Shown here: piece by piece, positions 48,294-58,600 of the stretch | How the letters are laid out: every line of letters starts with the position of its first letter | Numbering within the stretch: the stretch's first letter is position 1 | Source of the DNA: Methanobacteriota archaeon | GTDB taxonomy: Archaea; Thermoplasmatota; Poseidoniia; Poseidoniales; Thalassarchaeaceae | Direction: 5' to 3' | Assembly (NCBI GenBank): GCA_018650285.1 | Contig: JABIGF010000015.1 | Coordinates: forward strand, 124,001 to 188,000 | Length of the DNA stretch: 64,000 bases | Translations under genes and position numbers: made by a program | Notes under the pieces: generated by a model | The model's database searches: none | Told to the model about the DNA's origin: nothing | Seen by the model: only the letters and a program-made list of their open reading frames with translations

Positions 48294-49772
48294 TTAGCCC
48301 TTGATTACCGCTAATGGCGTAAGTCTAGCAACAGGTCTAGCTAATTCGGCAGTTGCAGTTAATCGGATTACTTCATCAACATCCTTGTATGCTTCTGGTG
48401 CTTCTTCTGACAAAATATTTGGAGTCCTAGTATGAACATGAATTCCTTTCGCTTCCAATGATTTCAGCAACTCTTCACTGTCAACGTTTCTTCTTGCTGC
48501 AGCCCTAGAAAGTTGCCTACCGGCCCCATGGCAAGACGAATCAAATGCTCGGTTGGACCCGCTTTTTGGCCCCGCCAATACCCATGAAGCAGTACCCATA
48601 TCGCCAGGGATCAATACTGGTTGACCAACGCCTGAGAAGCGGGTAGCAAGTTCTGAATGGTCGCCGCCCAAAGCACGTGTCGCCCCCTTACGATGGACAC
48701 AACAATTGCACGAAGAACCGTGAATCACATGTTCTTCCACCTTTGCGATGTTATGACATACATCGTAGATGACTTCAACGCCAGCATCATCGTTACCAAG
48801 ATGGTGTGCAAGATTATCGCGTAATCTTTTTGTTAGAGCACTACGATTTGCAAAAGCAAAATTTCCTGCTGCTTGCATCGCTGAAAAGTAATCCTGCCCT
48901 TCCTTAGAATGGAAGGGGGCAGCAGCTAACTGTCTATCCGCCAAAGTAATATCCCACTTTTCAGCATGCCATCCATCAGATTGTTGGCGATAATTGGATT
49001 CTAGAGAAGCGACATGTTCACTGCAAACCTGGTGGCCCAAACCTCGTGAGCCAGTATGAATCATAGCGCATACTTGTCCAAGACGGAGTCCAAACGCCTT
49101 GGCGGCCTCTTCATCTTCAATTCTATCAACAACTTGTAATTCCAAAAAATGGTTTCCTGAACCCAATGTACCTAGTGACTTTGAACCACGTTTCATTGCT
49201 CTTTCTGAAAGTGTATGCTCATTGCCAGTTAGCAAACCATTTGACTCAATGTGACTCAAATCCTCATGTAGCCCCCAACCCATATCTGCAGAAGCCAACG
49301 CACCACGCTCAAGAATGTCCTGCAATTCTTGTTCTTTGAGATGGACACCGCCCTTCCCAGAAGCACCCGCAGGTGTACGGTTTGAGAGGAGTTTAGCAAG
49401 ACCCGCCAAATTTGGAATTTGATCTATCTGCAATTCAGTAGAACAGAGACGAACACCACAATTGATGTCAAATCCTACACCACCAGGTGAAATGACACCA
49501 CCTTGCTCACCCCAATTAAGGTCGGTAGCAACGACTCCACCAATTGGGAAACCGTAGCCAAAATGCCAATCTGCCATCGCCCAAGCATTGCCGATAACAC
49601 CGGGCAAAGATGCGGCGTTGACTAACTGACCAGGGGAGCGGTCATCTGTACTTGCGGCGATGTGTGCCGCATCTGCTACTAACATTGCATCAGCATTCAT
49701 TGAACCGTGTTGATTGATGCGAAAAAGCGCATCTTCGACTTGTTCTAGATGGTTTTTCCACTCACCTTCCAC
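48294..49772 (-). CDS. rtcB: RNA-splicing ligase RtcB
   Basis: GYGFPIGGVVATD, ISPGGVGFDINCGVRLC, LGTLGSGNHFLELQVVD, IHTGSRGLGHQVC, SSCNCCVHRKGATRAL, SCHGAGRQLSRAAA. Confidence 0.96.
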   Translation of the reverse strand: MEGEWKNHLEQVEDALFRINQHGSMNADAMLVADAAHIAASTDDRSPGQLVNAASLPGVIGNAWAMADWHFGYGFPIGGVVATDLNWGEQGGVISPGGVGFDINCGVRLCSTELQIDQIPNLAGLAKLLSNRTPAGASGKGGVHLKEQELQDILERGALASADMGWGLHEDLSHIESNGLLTGNEHTLSERAMKRGSKSLGTLGSGNHFLELQVVDRIEDEEAAKAFGLRLGQVCAMIHTGSRGLGHQVCSEHVASLESNYRQQSDGWHAEKWDITLADRQLAAAPFHSKEGQDYFSAMQAAGNFAFANRSALTKRLRDNLAHHLGNDDAGVEVIYDVCHNIAKVEEHVIHGSSCNCCVHRKGATRALGGDHSELATRFSGVGQPVLIPGDMGTASWVLAGPKSGSNRAFDSSCHGAGRQLSRAAARRNVDSEELLKSLEAKGIHVHTRTPNILSEEAPEAYKDVDEVIRLTATAELARPVARLTPLAVIKG

Positions 49773-49891
49773 CTGCGCCGACCCCCTATTGTGACCTATC
49801 CTAACGCCCGCAGTTCAAGCGCTTTTCGCCCTCTCCGGTTAGTTGACTTCAAGAGATGTCTCGTTTTCGCCATGAAAGGAGAGGGGTTGCC

Positions 49892-52762
49892 ATGGCATTC
49901 GGAGACATTGACATTCCCTTTTTCCAAGAAGCGGGATTTGTCAGAAATAAATGTCGAGTGACCAATCAATGGTTTTGGACAAGAGATGAATCACGTGATA
50001 CATGTGGTGATACTACAGAAGATGAATACACATTCATCGGCGCACCATTAATCCCTGGTTTTCCTGAAAGAGGAAGAGCCTTGATGGATAAAATGAGAGA
50101 AACCTTTCTTTCCTTCTTTGAAGAACAATCTCACGCACGCGTAGACCCCTACCCTGTTATCGCTAGATGGAGAGATGATATTCACCTAACGATTGCATCC
50201 ATTGCTGATTTCCAACCTGATGTGACTAGTGGAGTTATCCCTCCACCTGCAAATCCATTGACTATTTCTCAGCCATGTATTCGATTGACTGATGTGGCAG
50301 CAGTTGGCCGTTCTGGGCGGCATTTGACTACATTTGAGATGATGGCGCATCACTGCTTTAATCGGCCAAAAGATGGTGACACCGTATACTGGATTGACGA
50401 ATGTGTTCGATTTTGCGACGAACTTTTTGTCAATCGCTTAGGAATAAATCCAACCGAAATCACCTATGTAGAAAATCCGTGGTCCGGTGGAGGGAACGCT
50501 GGACCTGCTGTTGAAGTGATAGTGGGGGGGCTTGAGTTGGCAACTCTCGTTTTCATGAATCTTGAAGAAGACCCTGACGGTGAAATTGAAATTAAAGGTG
50601 AAAAATATTCAGAAATGGATTTGCAAATTATTGACACCGGTTATGGATTGGAAAGGTTTTGTTGGGCTGCAGCAGGAACTCCTACAATATACGAGGCGAT
50701 ATTCCCTGAATCAGTCTCTTGGTTACGTCAACTATCTGGATTTGATGCGAGATTGGACACAATGGATGAAGTCGATGCGGACCTTGTTCTTTCTGAATTG
50801 TCAATGTTAGCTGGAATTCTCAATATTGATGTTGGGACTGATGTCTCGGCACTCTACGAGAGACTTGTTGAAAGATTAGCAGACAGAGGAGTTGATATCT
50901 CGCTCTCAGTACTAAAGTCAATTACTGAACCACTTTCAGCAATTTATGCAATACCCGATCATCTAAATGCCCTTTGTAATATGCTTGGTGACGGACTTGT
51001 CCCCTCAAATGTGAAAGCGGGATACCTTGCAAGAATGATGGCCCGGCGTACACTCAAGTTGCGTGATGAATTAGGAATTTCAGTATCACTAGCAGAATTA
51101 GGCGCCCATCACCTTGATGTAAACTTACTAGGAAGGGAATTTACTCAAACTCGTGAAGGGATTCTAGCAATACTCGCACTCGAAGAGAGTCGTTATCAAG
51201 AAATGTTGCGTGCTGGTGAATCGGCTGTTCGCACAGCCCTGAAAAGTGTCGCTGAAGATGCTACTGAAATCGATGATGAAATATTCTTCCACCTTGCAGA
51301 AAGCAGAGGGTTACAACCAGACATGGTTGTTGAAATTGCCAAGTCTGCAAACTGGCCAAATCTGAGCGTTAGACTTGGCCTAGCCGCCGATATGGCCGCT
51401 CGACATGCAAAACAGACAAAGGAATCTGCTAAAGCCAAAAAATCGGATGGGATTATCTCATCTCAACATAATCTCACAGCAACTTCACAAGACTTCTATC
51501 TTGACACATCACAGACTGAATTTACTGCGAATGTGTTATACTGCAAGCCGCTATCAGATGATGATGTCACCTCACTAAACCTCTCACCTGAAGTAAATGG
51601 TGTACCGACACATGCAGTAGTTCTTGACCGAACTCTGTTCTACCCAGAAGGTGGCGGACAGTTGGGGGATTTTGGAACTTTGACAAACGGAAAAGTTGTG
51701 AGCGTATTGGACACAAGGCCTCAAACAAATCTGATAATCCATCTTACTGATGGGCCATGTGAAGGTGAAGTTCGGGGCGCAATAAATTCTGAAAGACGAA
51801 AACAACTGATGGACCATCACACATCTGTCCACATTGTAGGTGGTTCTGCTCGGACAATCCTAGGGCCACATATTTGGCAAGCGGGAAGCAGCAAAGGAGA
51901 GCGTTATGCTCGACTTGATGTGACCCACTATCAGCGCCTTTCAAGGGAGCAATTAGACATAATAGAAGACCATGCAAATGAGATTATTTCTCAAAATATA
52001 CCTATTGAAAAAATGGTTCTAGGCCGTGCCGAGGCGGATGCTCAATTTGGCTTTGAGTTGTATCAAGGTGGGCCACCAAAACATCAACAAATTCGTATCA
52101 TCAAAATTGGTGAACACGATACCCAAGCTTGTGGTGGTACGCACCACGACCAAACGGGGGAAATTGGTGAGATACGCATCATTCGCAGTAGTGCGGTTCA
52201 AGACGGGGTAGAGCGTCTGCAAATTGTGGCGGGAGAGACTGCGCGGGAACACGCCCGCAAACAAGACGAGTTGTTGAGCCAAGCATCAGAGGTGCTTGGA
52301 GTCCAAGCAGATGAACTTCCAACTGCAGTTCAACGCTTTTTTGAAGAATGGAAATCACAGCGGAAGAAGATTGAACATCTTGAAGCAGAAATCGTCAGAC
52401 TGCGTACAAGTGGCGGCGGTTCCGATAGTACCGAAAAAGATGGAGTTCGATATGTGATTATGGAAGGAAGTGGCGATATGCGCCAACTCCTTGGAATGGT
52501 TGGAGAACTAACTAGAGATACTTCAAAACCAACTGTTGCAATTCTTGGGACGCGTGAAGGTGGCGGGAAATTACTAGTTGCAATAACTGAGAACTCAATC
52601 GCCTCTGAAAAACATAATGCCGTTGATATTCTGAATTCGATTTCAAGCCATATCTCTGGCGGTGGTGGCGGGAGACCCACTTTCGCTCAAGGAGGTGGCT
52701 CAAATCCTGACGGACTAGATGATGCTCTTGCAGCCGCCAATGAATTACTCGGCCTAGAATGA
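49892..52762 (+). CDS. alaS: Alanyl-tRNA synthetase (archaeal type)
   Basis: WRDDIHLTIASIADFQPDVTSG, FYPEGGGQLGDFG, MDHHTSVHIVGG, THYQRLSREQLDIIE, ACGGTHHDQTGEIG. ATG 49892 preferred. Confidence 0.95.
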   Translation: MAFGDIDIPFFQEAGFVRNKCRVTNQWFWTRDESRDTCGDTTEDEYTFIGAPLIPGFPERGRALMDKMRETFLSFFEEQSHARVDPYPVIARWRDDIHLTIASIADFQPDVTSGVIPPPANPLTISQPCIRLTDVAAVGRSGRHLTTFEMMAHHCFNRPKDGDTVYWIDECVRFCDELFVNRLGINPTEITYVENPWSGGGNAGPAVEVIVGGLELATLVFMNLEEDPDGEIEIKGEKYSEMDLQIIDTGYGLERFCWAAAGTPTIYEAIFPESVSWLRQLSGFDARLDTMDEVDADLVLSELSMLAGILNIDVGTDVSALYERLVERLADRGVDISLSVLKSITEPLSAIYAIPDHLNALCNMLGDGLVPSNVKAGYLARMMARRTLKLRDELGISVSLAELGAHHLDVNLLGREFTQTREGILAILALEESRYQEMLRAGESAVRTALKSVAEDATEIDDEIFFHLAESRGLQPDMVVEIAKSANWPNLSVRLGLAADMAARHAKQTKESAKAKKSDGIISSQHNLTATSQDFYLDTSQTEFTANVLYCKPLSDDDVTSLNLSPEVNGVPTHAVVLDRTLFYPEGGGQLGDFGTLTNGKVVSVLDTRPQTNLIIHLTDGPCEGEVRGAINSERRKQLMDHHTSVHIVGGSARTILGPHIWQAGSSKGERYARLDVTHYQRLSREQLDIIEDHANEIISQNIPIEKMVLGRAEADAQFGFELYQGGPPKHQQIRIIKIGEHDTQACGGTHHDQTGEIGEIRIIRSSAVQDGVERLQIVAGETAREHARKQDELLSQASEVLGVQADELPTAVQRFFEEWKSQRKKIEHLEAEIVRLRTSGGGSDSTEKDGVRYVIMEGSGDMRQLLGMVGELTRDTSKPTVAILGTREGGGKLLVAITENSIASEKHNAVDILNSISSHISGGGGGRPTFAQGGGSNPDGLDDALAAANELLGLE

Positions 52763-52786
52763 TGTCCTGATAGGACTTGAAAAGGG

Positions 52787-53746
52787 ATGGTTTTGATGTC
52801 ACAATATCCCTCAACACCTTTCCCTCCAAAACAACTTTTAGTTTCAGATAATAATTTGATATTAATCGGAATTGAAGGTGAAATTGCAAAATTAGACCCT
52901 AATACACTAGAATTAATCGGAGATGTTGCTAGACCATACCCTACAACAATTGAACATGCGACCATTGCAGACGGGAAATTAATCGCTTCTTGGGTTGAAC
53001 ATGAACTGCTTTTTGCTAAGATTGCAGCACTACCAATAGACGAGCCATTCAAAGATGGGGCCGAAAAAAGTGATCTGCGAACCATCCAAAATACAGATGG
53101 GATAATGCCTGAAATTGCTGGTTCCGTTTGGTGTCATGTAGCGGATGGTGAACCACTAGGGATCTGTTCAAACGAAGAACTAATTTGCTTCTCAAACTAC
53201 ATGAGAGGAGTATATTGCATTGATTCTGAGTCAAATGAAAAATGGCGGCGGCCTGAAATAAAGTGGCCAAATGAAAAATTGGTCCCTGGCGGCTCAGTTA
53301 TTCATTCAATCCAAACGGGACAGCACCCAGAAAATAATGAAATGAAATGCATTTGGATTTGGTCAATAGCAGGCGGATGGGCTGCGTTAAACTGGTCTGA
53401 CGGAGAAATCATCGCTCAAGGTATGATTGAACATCAAGGAGTCCTAGATATTGTGCGCCCTGGAATAAATGGCCAATGGCTAATTGGTCTTTTAGGCGGG
53501 AATATCGTCCTATGGGGTGGGCCAAATAATAATGAAAAGGTCATTTCAGGTGGGCCGGTGTGTGATTCAATCAACGACCTTGAAGGATGGAAAATTCTTG
53601 GTTGGAGAAAAGACATTACCATCAAAGAAGAGAATACTTCTGAAATTCAGAGGAGAGAATTGGCATCAACCTTCTACGAGCACCCCATTGACGGTTTGCT
53701 AGTGCTCAACAATATCGGCGAATGGGGTCAATTTCACAGCAAGTGA
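52787..53746 (+). CDS. Hypothetical protein, possibly beta-propeller-like
   Basis: Long ORF with repeated strand-like GxW segments; no family recognised. Confidence 0.6.
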   Translation: MVLMSQYPSTPFPPKQLLVSDNNLILIGIEGEIAKLDPNTLELIGDVARPYPTTIEHATIADGKLIASWVEHELLFAKIAALPIDEPFKDGAEKSDLRTIQNTDGIMPEIAGSVWCHVADGEPLGICSNEELICFSNYMRGVYCIDSESNEKWRRPEIKWPNEKLVPGGSVIHSIQTGQHPENNEMKCIWIWSIAGGWAALNWSDGEIIAQGMIEHQGVLDIVRPGINGQWLIGLLGGNIVLWGGPNNNEKVISGGPVCDSINDLEGWKILGWRKDITIKEENTSEIQRRELASTFYEHPIDGLLVLNNIGEWGQFHSK

Positions 53747-53801
53747 ATGCAAATAGCCCTAGTTTACACTCGTTCGGATAATCAAATATCACAGAATGTG
53801 A

Positions 53802-54020
53802 TTACTCTTCTTCGGTTGCGACTTCGGCAATTGGTGCTTCAGTAGCCACAGGCTCTGGCGCTGCTGTTGTTTCAGCAGCATCCCAACCACAGCGACCGCA
53901 TGTTGAGCGGTTTGCATGCTTTGCAAGGAATACACCTGGCCCACACTGAGGGCATGACTGATTCTTTCTGACTAATTTGCCATCGTTTACTTCATAGAGA
54001 CTTTGACGCTTTGACATCAT
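53802..54020 (-). CDS. rps27ae: Ribosomal protein eS31 (S27Ae) with acidic C-terminal tail
   Basis: [32 protein letters not shown]. Confidence 0.93.
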   Translation of the reverse strand: MMSKRQSLYEVNDGKLVRKNQSCPQCGPGVFLAKHANRSTCGRCGWDAAETTAAPEPVATEAPIAEVATEEE

Positions 54021-54397
54021 TCCTCACCTCCAGAAACATCCTCTTCAGTAGCTACTTCTTCTACTGGTTCTGCTACTGGTTCTTCAGCAGGTTTTGGTGC
54101 GGCTTTTTCAGCCACTTCTTCAACACCATGCCTATCAAGAATATATTGTGGCTCAATTTGCATTGAATCTGATGAGTCATAGATGAATGCAAGGCCAGTA
54201 GTCAATGGCTGACCGAATCTGGTGTTGACATCTTTTACTACAACAGTGGATGCTGAGGAGCCGGGCTCTAGTGAAGCAACCTTGCTTCTCAATGTACTAC
54301 GGCTAGGAGTTGCTTCCTTATCGTGGCGCAATTGGAATCTAATCTCAATTCTATTCAATAGTGGATTTTCTTTTCTGTCTATGATTTCCATTTTCAT
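54017..54397 (-). CDS. rps24e: Ribosomal protein eS24 with acidic C-terminal tail
   Basis: [39 protein letters not shown]. Confidence 0.92.
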   Translation of the reverse strand: MKMEIIDRKENPLLNRIEIRFQLRHDKEATPSRSTLRSKVASLEPGSSASTVVVKDVNTRFGQPLTTGLAFIYDSSDSMQIEPQYILDRHGVEEVAEKAAPKPAEEPVAEPVEEVATEEDVSGGEE

Positions 54398-54404
54398 TCC
54401 CCCT

Positions 54405-54791
54405 TCAGCGCATATTAACCTTTAATGCGTAATTTCCTGCTCTGTCAATGTTGAGAATTGATGCTATTTCAGAACGGCTAGGATTGAGTACAACCACATA
54501 ACCTTGCCAATCTGAACTCAAATGTGATCCTGGGCATACTGGACATTCTGGATTCTTTGGCTTGACTCGCACGATATCATCCTTAAGTTCCTTAGCGTGT
54601 GCTTTGTGCTCTACATCACTAGGTTCACGGCCATTCTTCTTGGAAAAAGAGAAGTTTACAACATCTTTCTTTGACTTACCCTTGACCTCTTCATCAGACT
54701 TGAGGCACCAGCCAAGGTTACCTGAAGAAACCGTGATAATACGGTGGCAATCAGAACATGCTAGTTCAACGGTTTTTGCCAAATCATTCAC
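54405..54791 (-). CDS. spt4: Transcription elongation factor Spt4-like (RpoE'')
   Basis: ACSDCHRI...CPVCPGSHLSSDWQGYVVVLNPSRSEIASILNIDRAGNYALKV; downstream of rpoE. GTG 54791 preferred. Confidence 0.88.
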   Translation of the reverse strand: MNDLAKTVELACSDCHRIITVSSGNLGWCLKSDEEVKGKSKKDVVNFSFSKKNGREPSDVEHKAHAKELKDDIVRVKPKNPECPVCPGSHLSSDWQGYVVVLNPSRSEIASILNIDRAGNYALKVNMR

Positions 54792-55335
54792 CGTCCTTGT
54801 CCAACCATGAGTGCGCACCTAATCCTGGTTGCTTGCAGGTCAATCCAATCTTGGAAGCACGTGGGTCGTGCTGGTTAAGTGAAAGAGTCACAATACGAGA
54901 ACGGAGAGGGTCTCCAATCTGAAGTTGAGAACCTGAACGGCTTCCAACAATCTTGCCTTCTCCTTGGATGATTTGCACCGGTTCTTCAAGAATTTGTGAC
55001 TTGTGAAGAAGTCCTTCAAGTGGACCGATTTGTACGAATGCACCGAACTCTAGAACTTCTGAAACAGCACCATCTGCAATTTCATTACTGTCAAGATGGA
55101 ATAATACCGCTTTGAAACGGACATTCTGGTAAATCGCTCCATCACCGTGAATGATTCTGCCACGGCCAATCATTTCGTGATCGTAGGTGACAATGACGAA
55201 ATTATCGTCATCATCGAACTTACCTTCAAAGGCTTGGTGGGCCAAACGGTCTACGTGTTGGCTCAATGATTGTCCCTCGCGAATATATTCCGCTGGGATT
55301 CTAATAGTGTCCTCTCTTACTTCAAGTGTGTACAT
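54784..55335 (-). CDS. rpoE: DNA-directed RNA polymerase subunit Rpo7/RpoE'
   Basis: MYTLEVREDTIRIPAEYI, S1-like GAVSEVLEFGAFVQIGPLEGLLHKSQI. GGAGGG precedes ATG 55335. Confidence 0.92.
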   Translation of the reverse strand: MYTLEVREDTIRIPAEYIREGQSLSQHVDRLAHQAFEGKFDDDDNFVIVTYDHEMIGRGRIIHGDGAIYQNVRFKAVLFHLDSNEIADGAVSEVLEFGAFVQIGPLEGLLHKSQILEEPVQIIQGEGKIVGSRSGSQLQIGDPLRSRIVTLSLNQHDPRASKIGLTCKQPGLGAHSWLDKDGE

Positions 55336-55370
55336 CTTTTTTCCCTCCATCTACCACTCCAAAAGAGTCA

Positions 55371-55421
55371 GGCCGTGGAACGGAAGGGTTCACAACCCTC
55401 CCGTCCCTCATCGGCACAGCC
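55371..55421 (-). promoter_or_regulatory. Predicted stem-loop in the rpoE leader
   Basis: Outer stem GGCUGUG/CACGGCC (one G-U) and inner 11-bp stem ACGGGAGGGUU-gug-AACCCUUCCGU (one G-U), read on the minus strand. Confidence 0.6.
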
Positions 55422-55588
55422 TCCGGAGGAGAGGTTTCCAGTGGCCCGCCGACCTACTCCCCCTTTATCAGCAAACCGGTTTTGACATACACAACAATTG
55501 GCTAGCAGAACCTCGTCTTTACTATCAATGTGGTGTGAATAATGCTGATTGTCATCAAAAAGAGAGATGAAAAACGTGCCAATTGTTT

Positions 55589-55610
55589 CGTGACCCCCGT
55601 AGGGGTCACG
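55589..55610 (+). repeat. Perfect inverted repeat/hairpin
   Basis: CGTGACCCC-CGTA-GGGGTCACG, 9-bp stem, upstream of the 1889-aa surface-protein gene. Confidence 0.9.
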
Positions 55611-55684
55611 CTACCCTACAATCGTCTTTTCACATCAGCGAGTTTAGTGAAGGTTGAAGTAGCGGCCAAAGTGCAAAGGAGATT

Positions 55685-58600
55685 GTGAATGGACCGGCGG
55701 CGAGCAATTGGCGGCGAAAAGCGACAATCATTTCGCTCTTCTTAACCATCTCAATGATTCTGCAAACGATCCCATTGGAGCCACAATCACCACACCTAGA
55801 TGAAAATGGAATAGAATTCCTTTCGGGAGGCGGCGTGGAGCCATGGAGTGATGGAGGGGAAGCGTGGCCACAACTTGGACGATATGGTTCTCATAACCAA
55901 ACATCCCCTGCACATGGTATCAACGGCGGACCGGGAAACGGCCCAGTTTCAGGAGTTACTGAACTGTTGACCATTGATGACCCCGAAGTCAATTGGGCAC
56001 ACTTCTCAACGGGAGAATATGGTGCACAAGGATTAGCCAGCGTAATTGGTGATTTCAGTGCGAACATTGTGATTACTGGAGACGCAACAGAGCGGTGTGG
56101 AAAGGACCACCTATTCACCACTCTAGTTTCTGAAAGAGACTCTGGCGGTTCTGTCCATTCATTTTTGAGCATAATTGATGGAGATACTAGCCGCAAAGCG
56201 TGGGAAGTTGATTTGGGCTCTACCGATTCTGTCAAAGCCTCACCAGTAATAGTGGATGTTGATGGAGATTCAATACTAGAGATTCTTGTCGCCTATGATG
56301 CTCAAGGAACCTTCAACACAGAACTTTGGTCACCAAGTATTCAATGCGGAGAAGCGGGATGGAATAGTGGTGGAAGTCACAGTTCAGAATTGCTTTGGTC
56401 GTACACAGACCCTGATTTGGGAATTACTGTACCCTCTCCATATGTTTTGGCGAATAACCAAGTTGGAACTCAAATCCTCCTAGGAGATTTGGATATGGAT
56501 GGTGACGCTGAAGCGGTTTACACTCTTGTCAATGAAGCTGATGAAAGTGTAGTCGTATTGGCACTTCCTCTGCCTGCAGGAGGACAACCAGCCCCATTAT
56601 GGCAGGTCAATCTAGACCATGGGGAAATTCCATCCGATGCCGCTTGGGTCAAAATCGATGACACACATGCAGCTGTACTTCTTACAACAATTGACCCCAA
56701 TGATGGAAACCTTTGGGTTTGGCGCCTTGATGGCACCAATGGAGCACCTCATTGGGGTGGTGTCTCACTTGGCAACCTCGATGGGAATACAGATTCACCT
56801 CACATCCGTTTACCTGGACCTGTGGTCGCTGAACTTGATGGCACTCCTGGCGCTGAGATGGTAGTTACAATCCCTACAGACATTGACGGTGGAAGCAGCG
56901 GTGATGGCGCTGAATACATCGGCATGGAAGTCAATGACGCATCCCAACTGTGGGATTTCCGTGCCACCAATGGGTTTGGCGAAGCGCCTCCTGATGTCTT
57001 TGATAGTGATGATGATGGAATTGATGACCGCGTCTGCTGGGTCACATGGTATCGCGTAGATACCGACCGAAAAGGTGTAGCTGGTTGTCACGACGTGACT
57101 GCAACTCTTGGCCCATCACTCGAGTTCTCCCATACAATGGACCGAAGTTCAGGTAATCCGAATGACGAAATTGCTGTGTCTCCTCCATTCCATATCGATA
57201 TTGATGGTCAAGGCGCACCAGAAACAGTGGTCTTGTTTGGCCGGACCCTTTGGGCATGGGATGGCGATACAGGTACACAAGCAGGTATTGGTTCAGGTTG
57301 GACAGATGAAATGAGTGTGCCACACCGAACATGGGCCGCAGCAGCCTTAGCAGACTTAGATGGAGATGGGGCATTAGACATCCTAATTGGCGACACTCTC
57401 ATTTCACGTGAGGCTGCGGATGTCAGGCCATTCCAAGATCACCGCGGAATCCAATTCACCCCCAGTCAGCCTGACCCCGGTGAGACATTTACTGCCACAG
57501 CCTACATTGAAAACGTGGGCACGATTTCAACAGGCGGTACCGTTGATGCTGTCCTATACTACGACGGAGTAGAAGTCCACAGAGAAAGATTGTCAGAAAT
57601 GGACCCTGTAGCGCCAACAGGCAATGGAAACTTCCTTTCATTCTCTTATGATGAATTAGTAGCAGAACTAGGTAGTCATACCGCTAGAATCGTTATTGAC
57701 CCGTATGGGAATTTGACTCAATCGCGCTTTGATAACGATGAACAAACTGTCAATCTAACCATTGTTGAGCCTTATGATGTATCAATCAGCACACCTGTCG
57801 ACCCCCCTCGAGTTGACCCCGGTTCAAGCCAAGATGTGGATGTGACAATCTCTTCGACGGGGCGCCTAACAGGCATTTGGACAATGTCAGTAGATGACAC
57901 TTCTTTACCAACAAACTGGACAGTACAAGACGTCACAATTGGTGGTTCAAACTCCATACAAATAGAGCCTGAACAGACGTGGACTGCAACCATCAGAATT
58001 AGTGCACCTGCTGAAGCACTTGGTTCTGAAAGCGGGCATGTCACAATCACTATGACATTGGACAGTGATATCAATGTCACATCTTCTGCATTACTTCCTG
58101 TTGAAGCAAACAGAACTAGAGGGCTATCAGTCAGAGGGCCATCAGGGACTGCACAAACTACTGGCTATGGAATACCAGGTACATTTGCCAAGGCGTGGCT
58201 ATTGGTAGAGAACCTCGGTAATGCACAAGAGACTGCTACAGACCGTGCTTGGGACCCTACTGCATGGGGCAGTGACCTCACTTTACATGACCAAAATGGT
58301 GAGGTGCCACTCATTTCACTCCAACCTGGCGAACAACTGGAATTACACGCAACACTCCCAGTCCCAGCGGGAACAACTCTAGGCGAGAATGTCACAACCA
58401 CACTGACAATTTGTATCGGCATCGGAGCAGAAGAGGTTTGTCGTGACATTGATATCAATTTTGTAGCAAACGGAGTTTCAATATCTCCTGATAATCTAAG
58501 AAACATTCCCGCAACTGGATTAAATTGGGTTATTAATGGAACCTTACCGGCGGGAGTTGACAACCTTTCTTGGGACTTACAAACTAGTGGAATGATGATT

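Noticed and set aside
49749-49961. 70-aa ORF overlapping rtcB and alaS starts
   Set aside because: Out of frame with alaS and without recognisable features.
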